Shown here: positions 43,671-51,672 of the stretch, one piece after another | Position numbering within the stretch: position 1 is the stretch's first letter | How the letters are laid out: each line of letters begins with the position of its first letter | DNA from: Methylobacterium sp. J-048 | Lineage (GTDB): Bacteria; Pseudomonadota; Alphaproteobacteria; Rhizobiales; Beijerinckiaceae | Assembly (NCBI RefSeq): GCF_022829515.1 | Contig: NZ_JAKSYL010000243.1 | Location: 1 to 64,000, forward strand | Reading direction: 5' to 3' | Length of the DNA: 64,000 nt | Notes under the pieces: generated by a model | Database searches by the model: none | What the model saw: only the letters and a program-made list of their open reading frames with translations | Told to the model about the DNA's origin: nothing | Made by a program: the position numbers and the translations under genes

Positions 43671-44920
43671 GCAGGATCGTCCATCTCGGGGCTCGTAGCG
43701 GCACGCGAAACCGCGGCTTCACGCATCCAGGTGATGGCAGCGCCGAGCCCGGCCGTCCACCACGCCGCCCAGCCATTGTGCTCGACGAACGCGATGGACG
43801 CCGCGCAGGCGATGAGACCCAAAGCCGCGGCGCGGTCGGACTGCGCCATTCCGGCGATACGCCCGAGCATCAGCATCAACACCAGCGTGCTGAGGATCGC
43901 GCCGGGGAGCCCGAGTTCGGCCCAGACCTGCAGGAAGCTGTTATGCGGGTGGCCGACCCCGAGGAGAATGCGCATCTCGGGTGCGACCGTGCCGGCGACC
44001 GGGGTCTCGGCGAAGCGCGCGCTGGTGCCGAAGCCGGCCCCGCGCCACGGATCGGCCGCGACTGCGGCGCCGAAGCTGCGGGCGATGGCGACCCGCGCCC
44101 GGGACGAGGACTGGACCAGGCGCTCATGGGCCGCCTCCGGCATGACCTTGGCGAGCAAATCGCCCTCCACCGGGGCGAGCGCCACCGCGAGGCCGAGGCC
44201 GAGGCCCACGAGCCCGATCCCGACCCGCTTCGGCAGCAGCCGGCCCAGGGCGAACATCCCGGCACCGGCCAGCAGGCCGAGCTGGGCCGCGCCGCTGATC
44301 GAGCGCAGCACGCCGAACGCCACGAAGACCAGGGTCGCGACGGCGAGCCCGCGGCTGCGGATCCGCCACAGCACGAGGGCCACGGGGCCGGCCACGAGAT
44401 CGAGGGTCAGCGCCGGCCGGTTGTGGACGAAGGCGGCGACCCGGTGCCCGAGCGCCCGCTCCAGGGCGAGATCGGAGGCGAGATCGACCGCGATGATCAG
44501 ACCCGCCAGCGCGATCGCCCCTGCCGCGAGGCGTGGCGCGAAGGCCGGGATCCGGCCGGGGGCGAGGCAGGCCAGCAGGTAGGCGGCGACCAGGGTCGGC
44601 AGGAACTCGCCGAGCACGCGCAGCGACGCGATGGGGAATGGCGTCCAGGCCAAGGAGACGAGGCACCAGGCCAGGAATGCGAGCGCCGCGAGGCCGAGCG
44701 GCTGTGCGAGGGGGGTGAGGAGGCGTGGCGCGAGGGTACGGCGATCCTCGAAGACGCGTCCGACCAGGACGGCGAGCGCAGCAAAGCCGATGACGGCGGG
44801 GCTCGACCGGTTGGCGAGCACCATCGCCAGCGGCAGGACGGCGAGCAGGGTCGAACCCGCCGCGTAGAGGCGGCTGTCGAGCCTTTCAGATGCTGCCGGG
44901 CTGTTTGATCGCGCTCGCAT
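43667..44920 (-). CDS. O-antigen ligase-like polytopic membrane protein
   Basis: 417 residues from ATG 44920, with about ten hydrophobic segments. The Wzy_C/WaaL-like region lies in the C-terminal half, with a periplasmic loop containing WRGAGFGTSARF and VGHPHNSFLQVWAELGLPGA. The HxxH/N-S-x-L-Q pattern of this loop is typical of O-antigen ligases and polymerases. It may attach or polymerise a surface glycan, but no other polysaccharide genes are adjacent. The stop overlaps the gor start. Confidence 0.88.
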   Translation of the reverse strand: MRARSNSPAASERLDSRLYAAGSTLLAVLPLAMVLANRSSPAVIGFAALAVLVGRVFEDRRTLAPRLLTPLAQPLGLAALAFLAWCLVSLAWTPFPIASLRVLGEFLPTLVAAYLLACLAPGRIPAFAPRLAAGAIALAGLIIAVDLASDLALERALGHRVAAFVHNRPALTLDLVAGPVALVLWRIRSRGLAVATLVFVAFGVLRSISGAAQLGLLAGAGMFALGRLLPKRVGIGLVGLGLGLAVALAPVEGDLLAKVMPEAAHERLVQSSSRARVAIARSFGAAVAADPWRGAGFGTSARFAETPVAGTVAPEMRILLGVGHPHNSFLQVWAELGLPGAILSTLVLMLMLGRIAGMAQSDRAAALGLIACAASIAFVEHNGWAAWWTAGLGAAITWMREAAVSRAATSPEMDDPA

Positions 44921-44948
44921 GAGGGTCAAGGGCAACGGTTATCCAAAC

Positions 44949-45066
44949 ACCCCCCTCATCCGGAGGTGCGAGCGCAGCGAGCTTCGAAGGAGCCCTCCAT
45001 CCTGCTCGCGATCCCTGGAGGGCTCCTTCGAGGCCTCCGCTTCGCTCCGGCGCTTCAGGATGAGGC
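44949..45066. repeat. Long composite repeat, CTCATCCGGAGG...CTTCAGGATGAGG
   Basis: An imperfect inverted repeat of ~118 bp with ends CCTCATCCGGAGG and CTTCAGGATGAGG, and inner CTTCGAAGGAGCCCTCC and GGAGGGCTCCTTCGAGG arms around GATCCCTGG. It is a copy, in the opposite orientation, of the element at 53075-53190. It occupies the spacer between the O-antigen ligase-like gene and the DUF2059 gene. Confidence 0.85.
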
Positions 45067-45127
45067 CGAGGGTAGGAGCGCTCTGGCTGAGTTCAGAAGC
45101 GCGACGGTCGATCCGCCGAAAGCCCCC

Positions 45128-45691
45128 TCACTGCAGCTGATGACCGCGCTTGCCCATCTCGGCGCGCACCCGGACCATGACGTATTCGGACACTTCCTGC
45201 GTCCAGTCCTGCATCTCCTGCACCATCTCGTCGAGGAGCTGCGGCTGGGCCTCGACGTAGTGCTTGCCGGCCGGCGAGCGGAAGAAGGTCGCGATCTCCT
45301 TCAGTTCCGGCTCCGGGAACTTCGCCGCGTAGGTGCGGGCGGCGATGTCGATCATGCGCTGCTTCTGCAGCTCCATCTCGGGCTGGAGGGAGGTCAGAAC
45401 CTCGTCGAGATCCTTGGCGAGTTCCGGACGCGTCACCGCCTGCTTGCGGATCTGGTCGGCGAAAGCCGGCAGCACCGAATCGAACGAGCGGGCGATGCCG
45501 GAGCTGAGCATCACCTCGCGCGCCAGCGCCAGGTGGCTTGCCGTGTAGGTCGGCGTCGCGGCGGCGGGCGTGTTCGGCTGCGCCGCCGGCTTGGCGGGAG
45601 CGGGCTTGTTCGCCTGGGCCGAGGCCGCGTGCGGAAGGATCGTGGCCGCGGCGAGCGCGAGGCCGAGCGCGGCTTTGAGGCGTCGGGACAT
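45128..45691 (-). CDS. DUF2059 periplasmic protein
   Basis: 187 residues. A Sec signal (MSRRLKAALGLALAAATILP, cleavage near ASAQA) is followed by a Pro/Ala linker of about 25 residues. The helical DUF2059 domain then runs from about residue 50, with LAREVMLSSG, then YAAKFPEPELKEIATFF and SPAGKHYVEAQPQ. Function unknown; periplasmic. It lies 29 bp after rpiA on the same strand, so the two probably share a transcript, an order I recall from other Hyphomicrobiales. Confidence 0.88.
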   Translation of the reverse strand: MSRRLKAALGLALAAATILPHAASAQANKPAPAKPAAQPNTPAAATPTYTASHLALAREVMLSSGIARSFDSVLPAFADQIRKQAVTRPELAKDLDEVLTSLQPEMELQKQRMIDIAARTYAAKFPEPELKEIATFFRSPAGKHYVEAQPQLLDEMVQEMQDWTQEVSEYVMVRVRAEMGKRGHQLQ

Positions 45692-45720
45692 GCTGAACGT
45701 TCCTGCGGGATTACGGCGCG

Positions 45721-46431
45721 TCAGACGCGGCCGAGAATGGTGACCTCGGCCTGCCCGTCGCGGTCCGACGCCAGGATCGCGGCGTCGGCAATGCCGAGGA
45801 ACAGGCCGTGCTCGACGACGCCCGGCACCGCCCAGAGGGCGGCGCCGAGCGCGTCGGGATCGGGAATGGCGCCGAGATGGGCGTCGAGGATGTGGTGGCC
45901 GCCATCGGTGAGAAGCGGCTTGCCGGCCGGATCGAGCCGTAGCCGGACCGGGCCGGTGCAGCCCGCCCGGGCGACGGCGGCCTCGACCGCGCGGTGCGTG
46001 GCGGTGAGGCCGAACAGGTTCACCTCGATCGGCAGCGGAAAGGCGCCGAGCTTGGCGACGTGCTTGGCGGCGTCGGCGATCACCACCATGCGACGGCTGG
46101 CACAGGCGACGATCTTTTCGCGCAGCAGCGCAGCACCGCCGCCCTTGATCAGGCGCAACTGGTCGTCGACCTCATCGGCGCCGTCGATGGTCAGGTCGAG
46201 CTCGGGCAGCGCGTCCAGGGTCGCGAGGCGGATGCCAAGGCCCTCGGCCTGCAGCCGCGTCGCCTCCGAGGTCGGCACGCCGACGATGTCGAGCCCGTCG
46301 CGGACCCGCGCGCCGAGCAGGGCCACGAAGGCCGCCGCGGTCGAGCCGGTGCCGAGGCCGAGCCGCATGCCGGGCTCGATCAGCTCGAGGGCGCGCGCCG
46401 CAGCCGCCCGGCGCAGGTCCGGCCCGCTCAA
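45721..46431 (-). CDS. rpiA: Ribose-5-phosphate isomerase A
   Basis: 236 residues; interconverts ribose 5-phosphate and ribulose 5-phosphate. Landmarks are LGLGTGSTAAAFV near residue 25, the catalytic-site DGADEVD near residue 83, LIKGGGAALLREK near residue 94, and the C-terminal GVVEHGLFLG. The start is taken as TTG 46431, since no closer ATG or GTG gives the family N-terminus (DLRRAAAARALELI). That makes it one of the few TTG starts here. Followed by DUF2059. Confidence 0.95.
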   Translation of the reverse strand: MSGPDLRRAAAARALELIEPGMRLGLGTGSTAAAFVALLGARVRDGLDIVGVPTSEATRLQAEGLGIRLATLDALPELDLTIDGADEVDDQLRLIKGGGAALLREKIVACASRRMVVIADAAKHVAKLGAFPLPIEVNLFGLTATHRAVEAAVARAGCTGPVRLRLDPAGKPLLTDGGHHILDAHLGAIPDPDALGAALWAVPGVVEHGLFLGIADAAILASDRDGQAEVTILGRV

Positions 46432-46561
46432 GGCCGGGCCGTCCGGTAGGCGGAATGAATCGAGATGGCGGGCATGCGGGGCAGCTGGGCTTCCTCAGGG
46501 AGTCGCGCGGCCCCTAGCACGCCGCAGGGCGGACCGGAACGGCTCCGCGGGGCGCGGTGCT

Positions 46562-47026
46562 TCAAAAGCGGCCGCCCTGTGCCGGGGTGGCGCTGGCCCC
46601 GGCGCGGCCGGGGGCGGGCCCGGTGAGCGGCGCGTCGGAGCTCGCCTCGGCACCGGGCTTGCCCTGCTGGGTGCAGACCACCTGCTCCTTCTTCACCAGC
46701 ACGAAGCAGATGCTCATCTCGCCGGTGCGGTAATTGACCCGGAACACGCCGGCCTCGCGGGTGTGGCGGCTCGCCACCAGGCCGTATTCCGACGGCGCTT
46801 GCGGGCCGGCGCCCTCCCCGGGGCCGAAGCAGACGGTCTGGCCGATGCCGCCGGCCGATTCCTGGAGCCCGTACTGGCACGAGGTCACCTCGCCGGTGAC
46901 CTTGTCGACCCGGTACATCCGGTTCAGGTCGGCCTGCGGCGCGGGCACGAACTCGAACGAGGCCGCCGCGACCGGCGCGCTGGCCAGCGCGATACAGGTG
47001 GCGAGAAGGGGCAGAAAGGGTTTCAT
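46562..47026 (-). CDS. Secreted hypothetical protein with four cysteines
   Basis: 154 residues with a Sec signal (MKPFLPLLATCIALASAPVAA). The mature part repeats the idea Y/FRV-D/NYxTGE-V/M-x-x-C twice: YRVDKVTGEVTSCQYG near residue 38 and FRVNYRTGEMSICFV near residue 94. Each is followed by another Cys (TVCFG, QVVCTQ). This suggests two related units, perhaps disulfide-bonded. The C-terminal 35 residues are Pro/Gly/Ala-rich and probably unstructured. No known family. Confidence 0.8.
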   Translation of the reverse strand: MKPFLPLLATCIALASAPVAAASFEFVPAPQADLNRMYRVDKVTGEVTSCQYGLQESAGGIGQTVCFGPGEGAGPQAPSEYGLVASRHTREAGVFRVNYRTGEMSICFVLVKKEQVVCTQQGKPGAEASSDAPLTGPAPGRAGASATPAQGGRF

Positions 47027-47153
47027 CGCGGGATCCGGGAGCTGACGCGCTTCGCCTTTCGCTGGGCTTTCGGGCGAGTGTGGGGCGCCGCGCCGCCTTG
47101 CCCGCGGCGCCGGCCCCCTTTAGCGAGGCGGTACCCCACAGGAGCCCGACGCG

Positions 47154-47852
47154 ATGCCGCCCGAATCGACGACCCGCCCGCCGATCGCGGTGTTCGACCT
47201 CGACGGCACGCTCGCCGAGACCGCGGGTGACCTGATCGGCACGCTCAACGTGCTGATGAAGCGCGAGGGTCTGGCCGAGTTGCCCCTGTCCCAGGCCCGC
47301 GGCCTGATCGGGGCCGGCGCCAAGGCGCTGATCCGGCGCGGGTTCGAGGCGGAGGGCCGCGCGCTCGCACCGGAGGATCATGAGCGGCTGTTCGAGGCCT
47401 TCATCGCCCATTACGGGGCGCATCTCGCCGACACCTCCCACCTCTATCCCGGGGTGGTCGAGGCGTTGGACGCCTTGGAGGCCGCGGGTTTTCGGCTGGC
47501 GGTCTGCACCAACAAGTTCGAGGGCCAGTCGGTGGAGCTGCTGCGCCTGCTCGGGATCGGCCACCGCTTCGCGGCGATCTGCGGGCGCGACACGTTCCCG
47601 GCCTACAAGCCCGATCCGAGCCACCTCACCGGCACGATCGAGCGCGCCGGGGGCGATCTGGCCCGGGCCGTGATGGTCGGCGATTCCCGCACCGACATCG
47701 ACACCGCCAAGGCCGCCGGCATCCCGGTGGTGGCGGTGACCTTCGGCTACACCGACGTGCCGGTCACCGAACTCGGGCCCGACCGGGTGATCGCGCATTT
47801 TTCGGAACTACCCGAGGCAGTCCGTGCCCTGGTGCCGGTGGCAGTCGCCTAA
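47154..47852 (+). CDS. gph: Phosphoglycolate phosphatase (HAD family)
   Basis: 232 residues. The HAD motifs are AVFDLDGTLAET (motif I, near residue 12), VCTNK (motif II), KPDP (motif III Lys), and MVGDSRTDIDTAKAAGI (motif IV). The cap domain lies between motifs I and II. It hydrolyses 2-phosphoglycolate, which arises from DNA repair and, where RuBisCO is present, from photorespiration. It is close to and divergent from the rpiA unit, a neighbourhood common in alphaproteobacteria. Its stop is 4 bp from the convergent aminotransferase stop. Confidence 0.92.
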   Translation: MPPESTTRPPIAVFDLDGTLAETAGDLIGTLNVLMKREGLAELPLSQARGLIGAGAKALIRRGFEAEGRALAPEDHERLFEAFIAHYGAHLADTSHLYPGVVEALDALEAAGFRLAVCTNKFEGQSVELLRLLGIGHRFAAICGRDTFPAYKPDPSHLTGTIERAGGDLARAVMVGDSRTDIDTAKAAGIPVVAVTFGYTDVPVTELGPDRVIAHFSELPEAVRALVPVAVA

Positions 47853-47856
47853 GAAT

Positions 47857-49011
47857 TCAGCGCAGCCAGGTCCGTAGCCGAGCCACCGCCTCGCGACACT
47901 CGGCCTCGGAGCCGGCAAACGAGAACCGGACGTGGTGGTGGCCGAGATCCGGGTCGAAATCGAGCCCCGGGGTCGCGGCGACGTTGGCCTCGTCCAGCAT
48001 CCGCCGGCAGAAGCCGGTGGCGTCGTTGGTGAGGTTCGCCACGTCCGCGTAGAGGTAGAACGCGCCGTCGGCCGGGTGCACGCGCCCGAGGCCGAGGCCC
48101 GGAAGCGCGTCGAGCAGGATCGCCCGGTTGCGGGCGTAGCCGTCGCGCACCGCGTCGAGTTCTTCCGATGCGTCCAGGGCCGCCAGCGCGCCGACCTGCG
48201 AGAGGTAGGGCGCCGAGATGTAGAGGTTCTGCGCCAGCCGCTCGATCGGGCGGACCAGAACCTCCGGCATCACCATCCAGCCGACGCGCCAGCCGGTCAT
48301 GCAGTGGTATTTCGAGAACGAGTTGATCACCACGGCGTCGGGATCGAACCGCAGGGCGGTGACGGTCGGCACGCCGTAGCTGAGGCCGTGATAGATCTCG
48401 TCTGAGATCAGTGGCAGGCCCAGCTCCCGGGTGGCTGCGCAGAGATCGCGCAACGCGGCTTCCGTGATCACCGTGCCGGAGGGGTTGGCCGGGCTCATCA
48501 CCAGGGCGCCGGCCACCGGGGCGCGGGCATGGGTCTCCCGCAGCAAGGCGGCGGTGGGGGCGAAGCGGTCCTCTTCGCGCAGCACCATCGGGGCCGGCAC
48601 GAGGTCGAGGGAGGCCAGGATGCTGCGATAGGCCGGATAGCCCGGCTGCGGCACCGCCACCCGGGCGCCGGCATCGAACAGGCTCATGAAGGCGAGCACG
48701 AAGCCTGCCGAGGAGCCGGTTGTGATCACCACCCGCTCCGGGCTCACCGCGACGCCGTAGCGGTCGGCATAGTCGCGCGCGATGCGCTCGCGCAGGGCCG
48801 GCAGGCCGAGCGCTTCGGTATAGGGCACGCGACCGGTGGCGAGGGCTGCTTGCGCCGCCGCGATCACCGCCCGCGGGGCGGGCGCCGAGGGCTGGCCGAC
48901 TTCCATGCGTACCACGTCGTCGCCGCGCCGGGCCTTGGCGGCGGCCGCGGCCATGACGTCCATGGCGAGGAACGGCTGGACGGCGGCGGCCCGCCGGGAG
49001 ATCGAGATCAT
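47857..49011 (-). CDS. PLP-dependent class I/II aminotransferase
   Basis: 384 residues of fold type I. The pyridoxal-binding Lys is in INSFSKYHCMTGWRVGW near residue 235. Other landmarks are TTGSSAGFVLAFM, MSPANPSGTVI, ISDEIYHGLSYG (Asp and Tyr contacts to PLP), and the C-terminal Arg in HHVRFSFAGSE. It resembles aspartate/aromatic-type transaminases of alphaproteobacteria. The amino donor is not determinable. Convergent with gph. Confidence 0.92.
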   Translation of the reverse strand: MISISRRAAAVQPFLAMDVMAAAAAKARRGDDVVRMEVGQPSAPAPRAVIAAAQAALATGRVPYTEALGLPALRERIARDYADRYGVAVSPERVVITTGSSAGFVLAFMSLFDAGARVAVPQPGYPAYRSILASLDLVPAPMVLREEDRFAPTAALLRETHARAPVAGALVMSPANPSGTVITEAALRDLCAATRELGLPLISDEIYHGLSYGVPTVTALRFDPDAVVINSFSKYHCMTGWRVGWMVMPEVLVRPIERLAQNLYISAPYLSQVGALAALDASEELDAVRDGYARNRAILLDALPGLGLGRVHPADGAFYLYADVANLTNDATGFCRRMLDEANVAATPGLDFDPDLGHHHVRFSFAGSEAECREAVARLRTWLR

Positions 49012-49088
49012 GCTGTCCTGACGGGGTGCGCGGGCGAGTCGGCGGAGCGCTCGGGGTTAGACCCTGGCGGCCGCGGCCTCAACCGGCC

Positions 49089-49748
49089 TCAGTGCGGCGC
49101 GAGGCCGGCGGCCATGTTGACCACCAGCGCCAGGATGCCGGTGTTGAACAGGTAGGCGCCCACCGTCTGCGCAGTCGCGATCCGCCGCATCCGCCTGCTG
49201 GTGAGGTTGGTATCCGACGTCGCAGCCGCCGCCCCGATGGTCACGGTAAAATACAAAAAATCCCAGAAATCCGGATCGGTCTCGCCATGGAAGTCCAGGC
49301 CGCCGCGCTCGGCGCCGGCCTCGTCCTCGGTGCCGTAATAGACGTGGGCGTAATGCACCGTGAAGATCATCTGCACGAACACCCAGGTGCAGAGCAGGCT
49401 CGTCCCGGCGAGTGCCAGGGCGAAGCGCTCGCCGGTTCCGGCGATGCGGCCGCCGACCACCAGCACCGCCACCGAGCCGAGGCTGGCCGCCGCCGCCAGC
49501 AGGGCGAAGACCGTGATCACCCCGGCGCTGTCATCGAGCCGGGCGGCCTCGCGCCGCATGGCGTCGCGGGTCTGCCCGGTGGCCCGCCGTACCACCAGGC
49601 CGGCATGGACGATCACGCCGGCGCACCAGCCGGCGAGCAGGCGCATTCCCGGATCGAGGCCCGGCACCAGCAGCGCGGCGACGATCGCCACCACGATCGC
49701 GCAGAGCAGGTGCGGGCGCAGCCAGAAGGCGCGGAACAGCTTGGGCAT
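49089..49748 (-). CDS. DUF1345 membrane protein
   Basis: 219 residues from ATG 49748. Five hydrophobic segments. Characteristic stretches are VFVQMIFTVHYAHVYYG near residue 120 and the acidic loop FHGETDPDFWDFLYFTVTIGAAAATSD, split here as DPDFWDFLYFTVTIG then AAATSD. Both match DUF1345 as I know it. The FYFT-TIG part resembles the pore region of ion channels, but function is unproven. Divergent from the DsbA-like gene. Confidence 0.9.
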   Translation of the reverse strand: MPKLFRAFWLRPHLLCAIVVAIVAALLVPGLDPGMRLLAGWCAGVIVHAGLVVRRATGQTRDAMRREAARLDDSAGVITVFALLAAAASLGSVAVLVVGGRIAGTGERFALALAGTSLLCTWVFVQMIFTVHYAHVYYGTEDEAGAERGGLDFHGETDPDFWDFLYFTVTIGAAAATSDTNLTSRRMRRIATAQTVGAYLFNTGILALVVNMAAGLAPH

Positions 49749-49883
49749 GACGGACCGGGTTACGCGTGGCGGGCGGGATCTGCGAGCCGGGGACGTGATT
49801 TGACCCGGCGCCGCGAAAACGCCTAACCCAGCCTCTACCGCTCGCGCCACGCGCGGGCCGGCTTGCCGCGCAAGCGAGGATCC

Positions 49884-50678
49884 ATGCTCTTCAACCGCTC
49901 CCTGCCCGCGCTGGCCCTGGCGCTCGGTCTCGCCGCCGTCCCGGCCTCGGCGCAGGACGCCACGCAATCCGCCGCTCCGGCGGCCGCCCCGTTCACGGAC
50001 GCGCAGCGCGCCGGCATCGAGGCGATCGTCAAGGACTACCTGATCAAGCACCCCGAAGTGCTGCAGGAAGCGCTGGCCGAGGCCGAGAAGCAGCAGGCGG
50101 AGACGCAGCGCCTCGCCCAGAGCGCGGCCCTCAAGGAGGCCCGCGAGGCCCTGGTCAACGGCCCGCACGACGTGGTCGCCGGCAACCCCACGGGCGACGT
50201 CACGCTGGTCGAGTTCTTCGACTACAATTGCGGCTATTGTCGCAAGGCGCTGGGCGACGTGCAGACCCTGATCAAGACCGACCCGAAGCTGCGGGTGGTG
50301 ATCAAGGATTTCCCGGTGCTCGGCCCGGAATCGCTGGAGGCCAGCCAGGTCGCGGTTGCGGTGCGCCAGCAACTCAAGGGCGACAAGCTGTTCGAATTCC
50401 ACCAGAAGCTGCTTGAGACCAAGGGCCGGGTGAACGGTGCCCGGGCGATCCAGGTCGCCAAGGACCTCGGCGCCGACACGACCAAGCTGCAGAAGGACAT
50501 GGCCTCCCCCGAGGTGAAGGCCGCGCTCAGCGAGAATCGCGGACTGGGCGACCGGCTCGGCCTCTCGGGCACGCCGGCCTTCATCATCGGCGACGAGGTG
50601 ATTCCCGGCGCCGTCGGCGTCGACCCGATCCGCAAGACCATCGCGGATGTCCGCCAATGCGGCCACGCCTCCTGCTGA
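49884..50678 (+). CDS. Periplasmic DsbA-family protein (ScsC/Com1-like)
   Basis: 264 residues from ATG 49884, with a Sec signal (MLFNRSLPALALALGLAAVP, cleavage near ASAQD). A helical N-terminal arm (IVKDYLIKHPEVLQEALAEAE) may oligomerise, as in ScsC. The thioredoxin fold then has the active site CGYC in FFDYNCGYCRKAL near residue 113 and the cis-Pro loop SGTPAFIIGD near residue 230. It ends CGHASC. Probably a disulfide isomerase or oxidase. This and the 7.9-kb gene are paralogues. Confidence 0.92.
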   Translation: MLFNRSLPALALALGLAAVPASAQDATQSAAPAAAPFTDAQRAGIEAIVKDYLIKHPEVLQEALAEAEKQQAETQRLAQSAALKEAREALVNGPHDVVAGNPTGDVTLVEFFDYNCGYCRKALGDVQTLIKTDPKLRVVIKDFPVLGPESLEASQVAVAVRQQLKGDKLFEFHQKLLETKGRVNGARAIQVAKDLGADTTKLQKDMASPEVKAALSENRGLGDRLGLSGTPAFIIGDEVIPGAVGVDPIRKTIADVRQCGHASC

Positions 50679-50750
50679 GGCGTCAGGCCGGAGCTTCCCA
50701 CCGGCGGATGGCGGAGGGCGCGGCCTTGTCGCGCCGGGCCGCCTTCGTCT

Positions 50751-50857
50751 AGAGCATCATCATCCCGAAAGGCGGTTGCCGCCCTTCGGAAAAACATGAT
50801 GCAAAACCAAAGTTCTAGCGCATCGGTCCGGTTCCGATCTCCGGGACGATGCGCTAA
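50751..50857. repeat. AGAGCATC hairpin repeats, copies 2 and 3 (tandem)
   Basis: The first element, 50751-50807, reads CTAGAGCATCATCATCCCGA...TTCGGAAAAACATGATGC. The second, 50815-50857, has strong arms AGCGCATCGGTCC and GGGACGATGCGCT. Both lie in the 264-bp spacer upstream of accB. The second could also affect accB transcription or mRNA, being 85 bp from the start. Confidence 0.8.
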
Positions 50858-50942
50858 GAGCCGCCAGCCATGAGGCTGTGATCGAGTGCCAGCGCGCATG
50901 CCGGACGAACCGACCGCCGCGGCGCGATACGAAGAAGGCCGG

Positions 50943-51413
50943 ATGCCCAAGAACGATCCCATCGATTCCGAGCTCGTGCGCGAACTCGCCAACCTCGTCA
51001 CCGAGACCGGCCTGTCCGAGATCGAGGTCGAGAAGGGCGACCTGCGCATCCGCGTGGTGCGGCGGCTCGAACCCGTGAACGTCCAGGTCGCGGCGCCCGC
51101 GCCGGTGGCCGCCGTGGCGCCGCCGCCAGTGGCGCCGCCGACCGGCGCCCTCGCCCCGGCCGAGCCGGCCCGGGCGCATCCCGGCGCGGTGCCGTCGCCG
51201 ATGGTCGGGACCGCCTATCTGCGCCCCTCCCCGGAGGCCAAGGCGTTCATCGACATCGGCTCGAAGGTCGAGGTCGGCGACAAGCTGCTGCTGATCGAGG
51301 CGATGAAGACCTTCAACGAGATCGTGGCGCCCCGCGCCGGCACGGTGACGGCGATCTTCGTCGAGGACGGCCAGCCGGTCGAGTTCGGCGAGGCGTTGCT
51401 GGTCATCGCCTGA
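50943..51413 (+). CDS. accB: Biotin carboxyl carrier protein of acetyl-CoA carboxylase
   Basis: 156 residues from ATG 50943. The N-terminal part (SELVRELANLVTETGLSEIEVEKGDLRIRVVR) is the usual BCCP helix-strand segment. A Pro/Ala linker (about residues 45-80) follows, then the biotinyl domain with the target Lys in IEAMKTFNE near residue 120. It carries the carboxyl group from AccC to carboxyltransferase in malonyl-CoA synthesis. accC follows after a long spacer with hairpins. Confidence 0.96.
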   Translation: MPKNDPIDSELVRELANLVTETGLSEIEVEKGDLRIRVVRRLEPVNVQVAAPAPVAAVAPPPVAPPTGALAPAEPARAHPGAVPSPMVGTAYLRPSPEAKAFIDIGSKVEVGDKLLLIEAMKTFNEIVAPRAGTVTAIFVEDGQPVEFGEALLVIA

Positions 51414-51667
51414 CGCATCCTCCCGAACGGCTTGGGCCGGCTTTCGGATCGAGACGATGCGACGACGAAGCTTTTCGAGAAGTGCCGGGCGGTGCGTCCG
51501 CCCCGCGCTTCGGTCCGCGTCCCGCGCCGAGGCGGTGATCGCCTCGGCGCGGGAGGTTTTGGTCGTCTTCCGCCGGACCGGCTGCCGCTTCGGGCCTGGA
51601 AAACGCCGCGCAACAAGAGGATAGAGCATCCTGCGCGGTCCCGTCGGATCGCCTGGACGCTCTAAGG
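51414..51667. repeat. Hairpin-rich spacer between accB and accC
   Basis: Contains in order: a decayed AGAGCATC repeat (GACGCATCCTCCCGAA...CTTTCGGATCGAGACGATGCG, 51412-51462); a GGGCGG/CCGCCC hairpin (51487-51503); a perfect 15-bp hairpin (51520-51554); and a short TAGAGCATCC/GGACGCTCTA hairpin (51623-51667) just before the accC ATG. No gene. Such a long structured gap within accBC is unusual. Confidence 0.75.
51520..51559 (+). terminator. Perfect 15-bp hairpin between accB and accC, possible terminator or attenuator
   Basis: TCCCGCGCCGAGGCG (51520-51534), loop GTGAT, then CGCCTCGGCGCGGGA (51540-51554), followed by GGTTTTGG. It has a long GC stem with a weak uridine tract beginning two bases later. 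It could reduce read-through from accB into accC. It could equally be another dispersed palindrome. Confidence 0.5.
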
Positions 51668-51672
51668 GTTCG

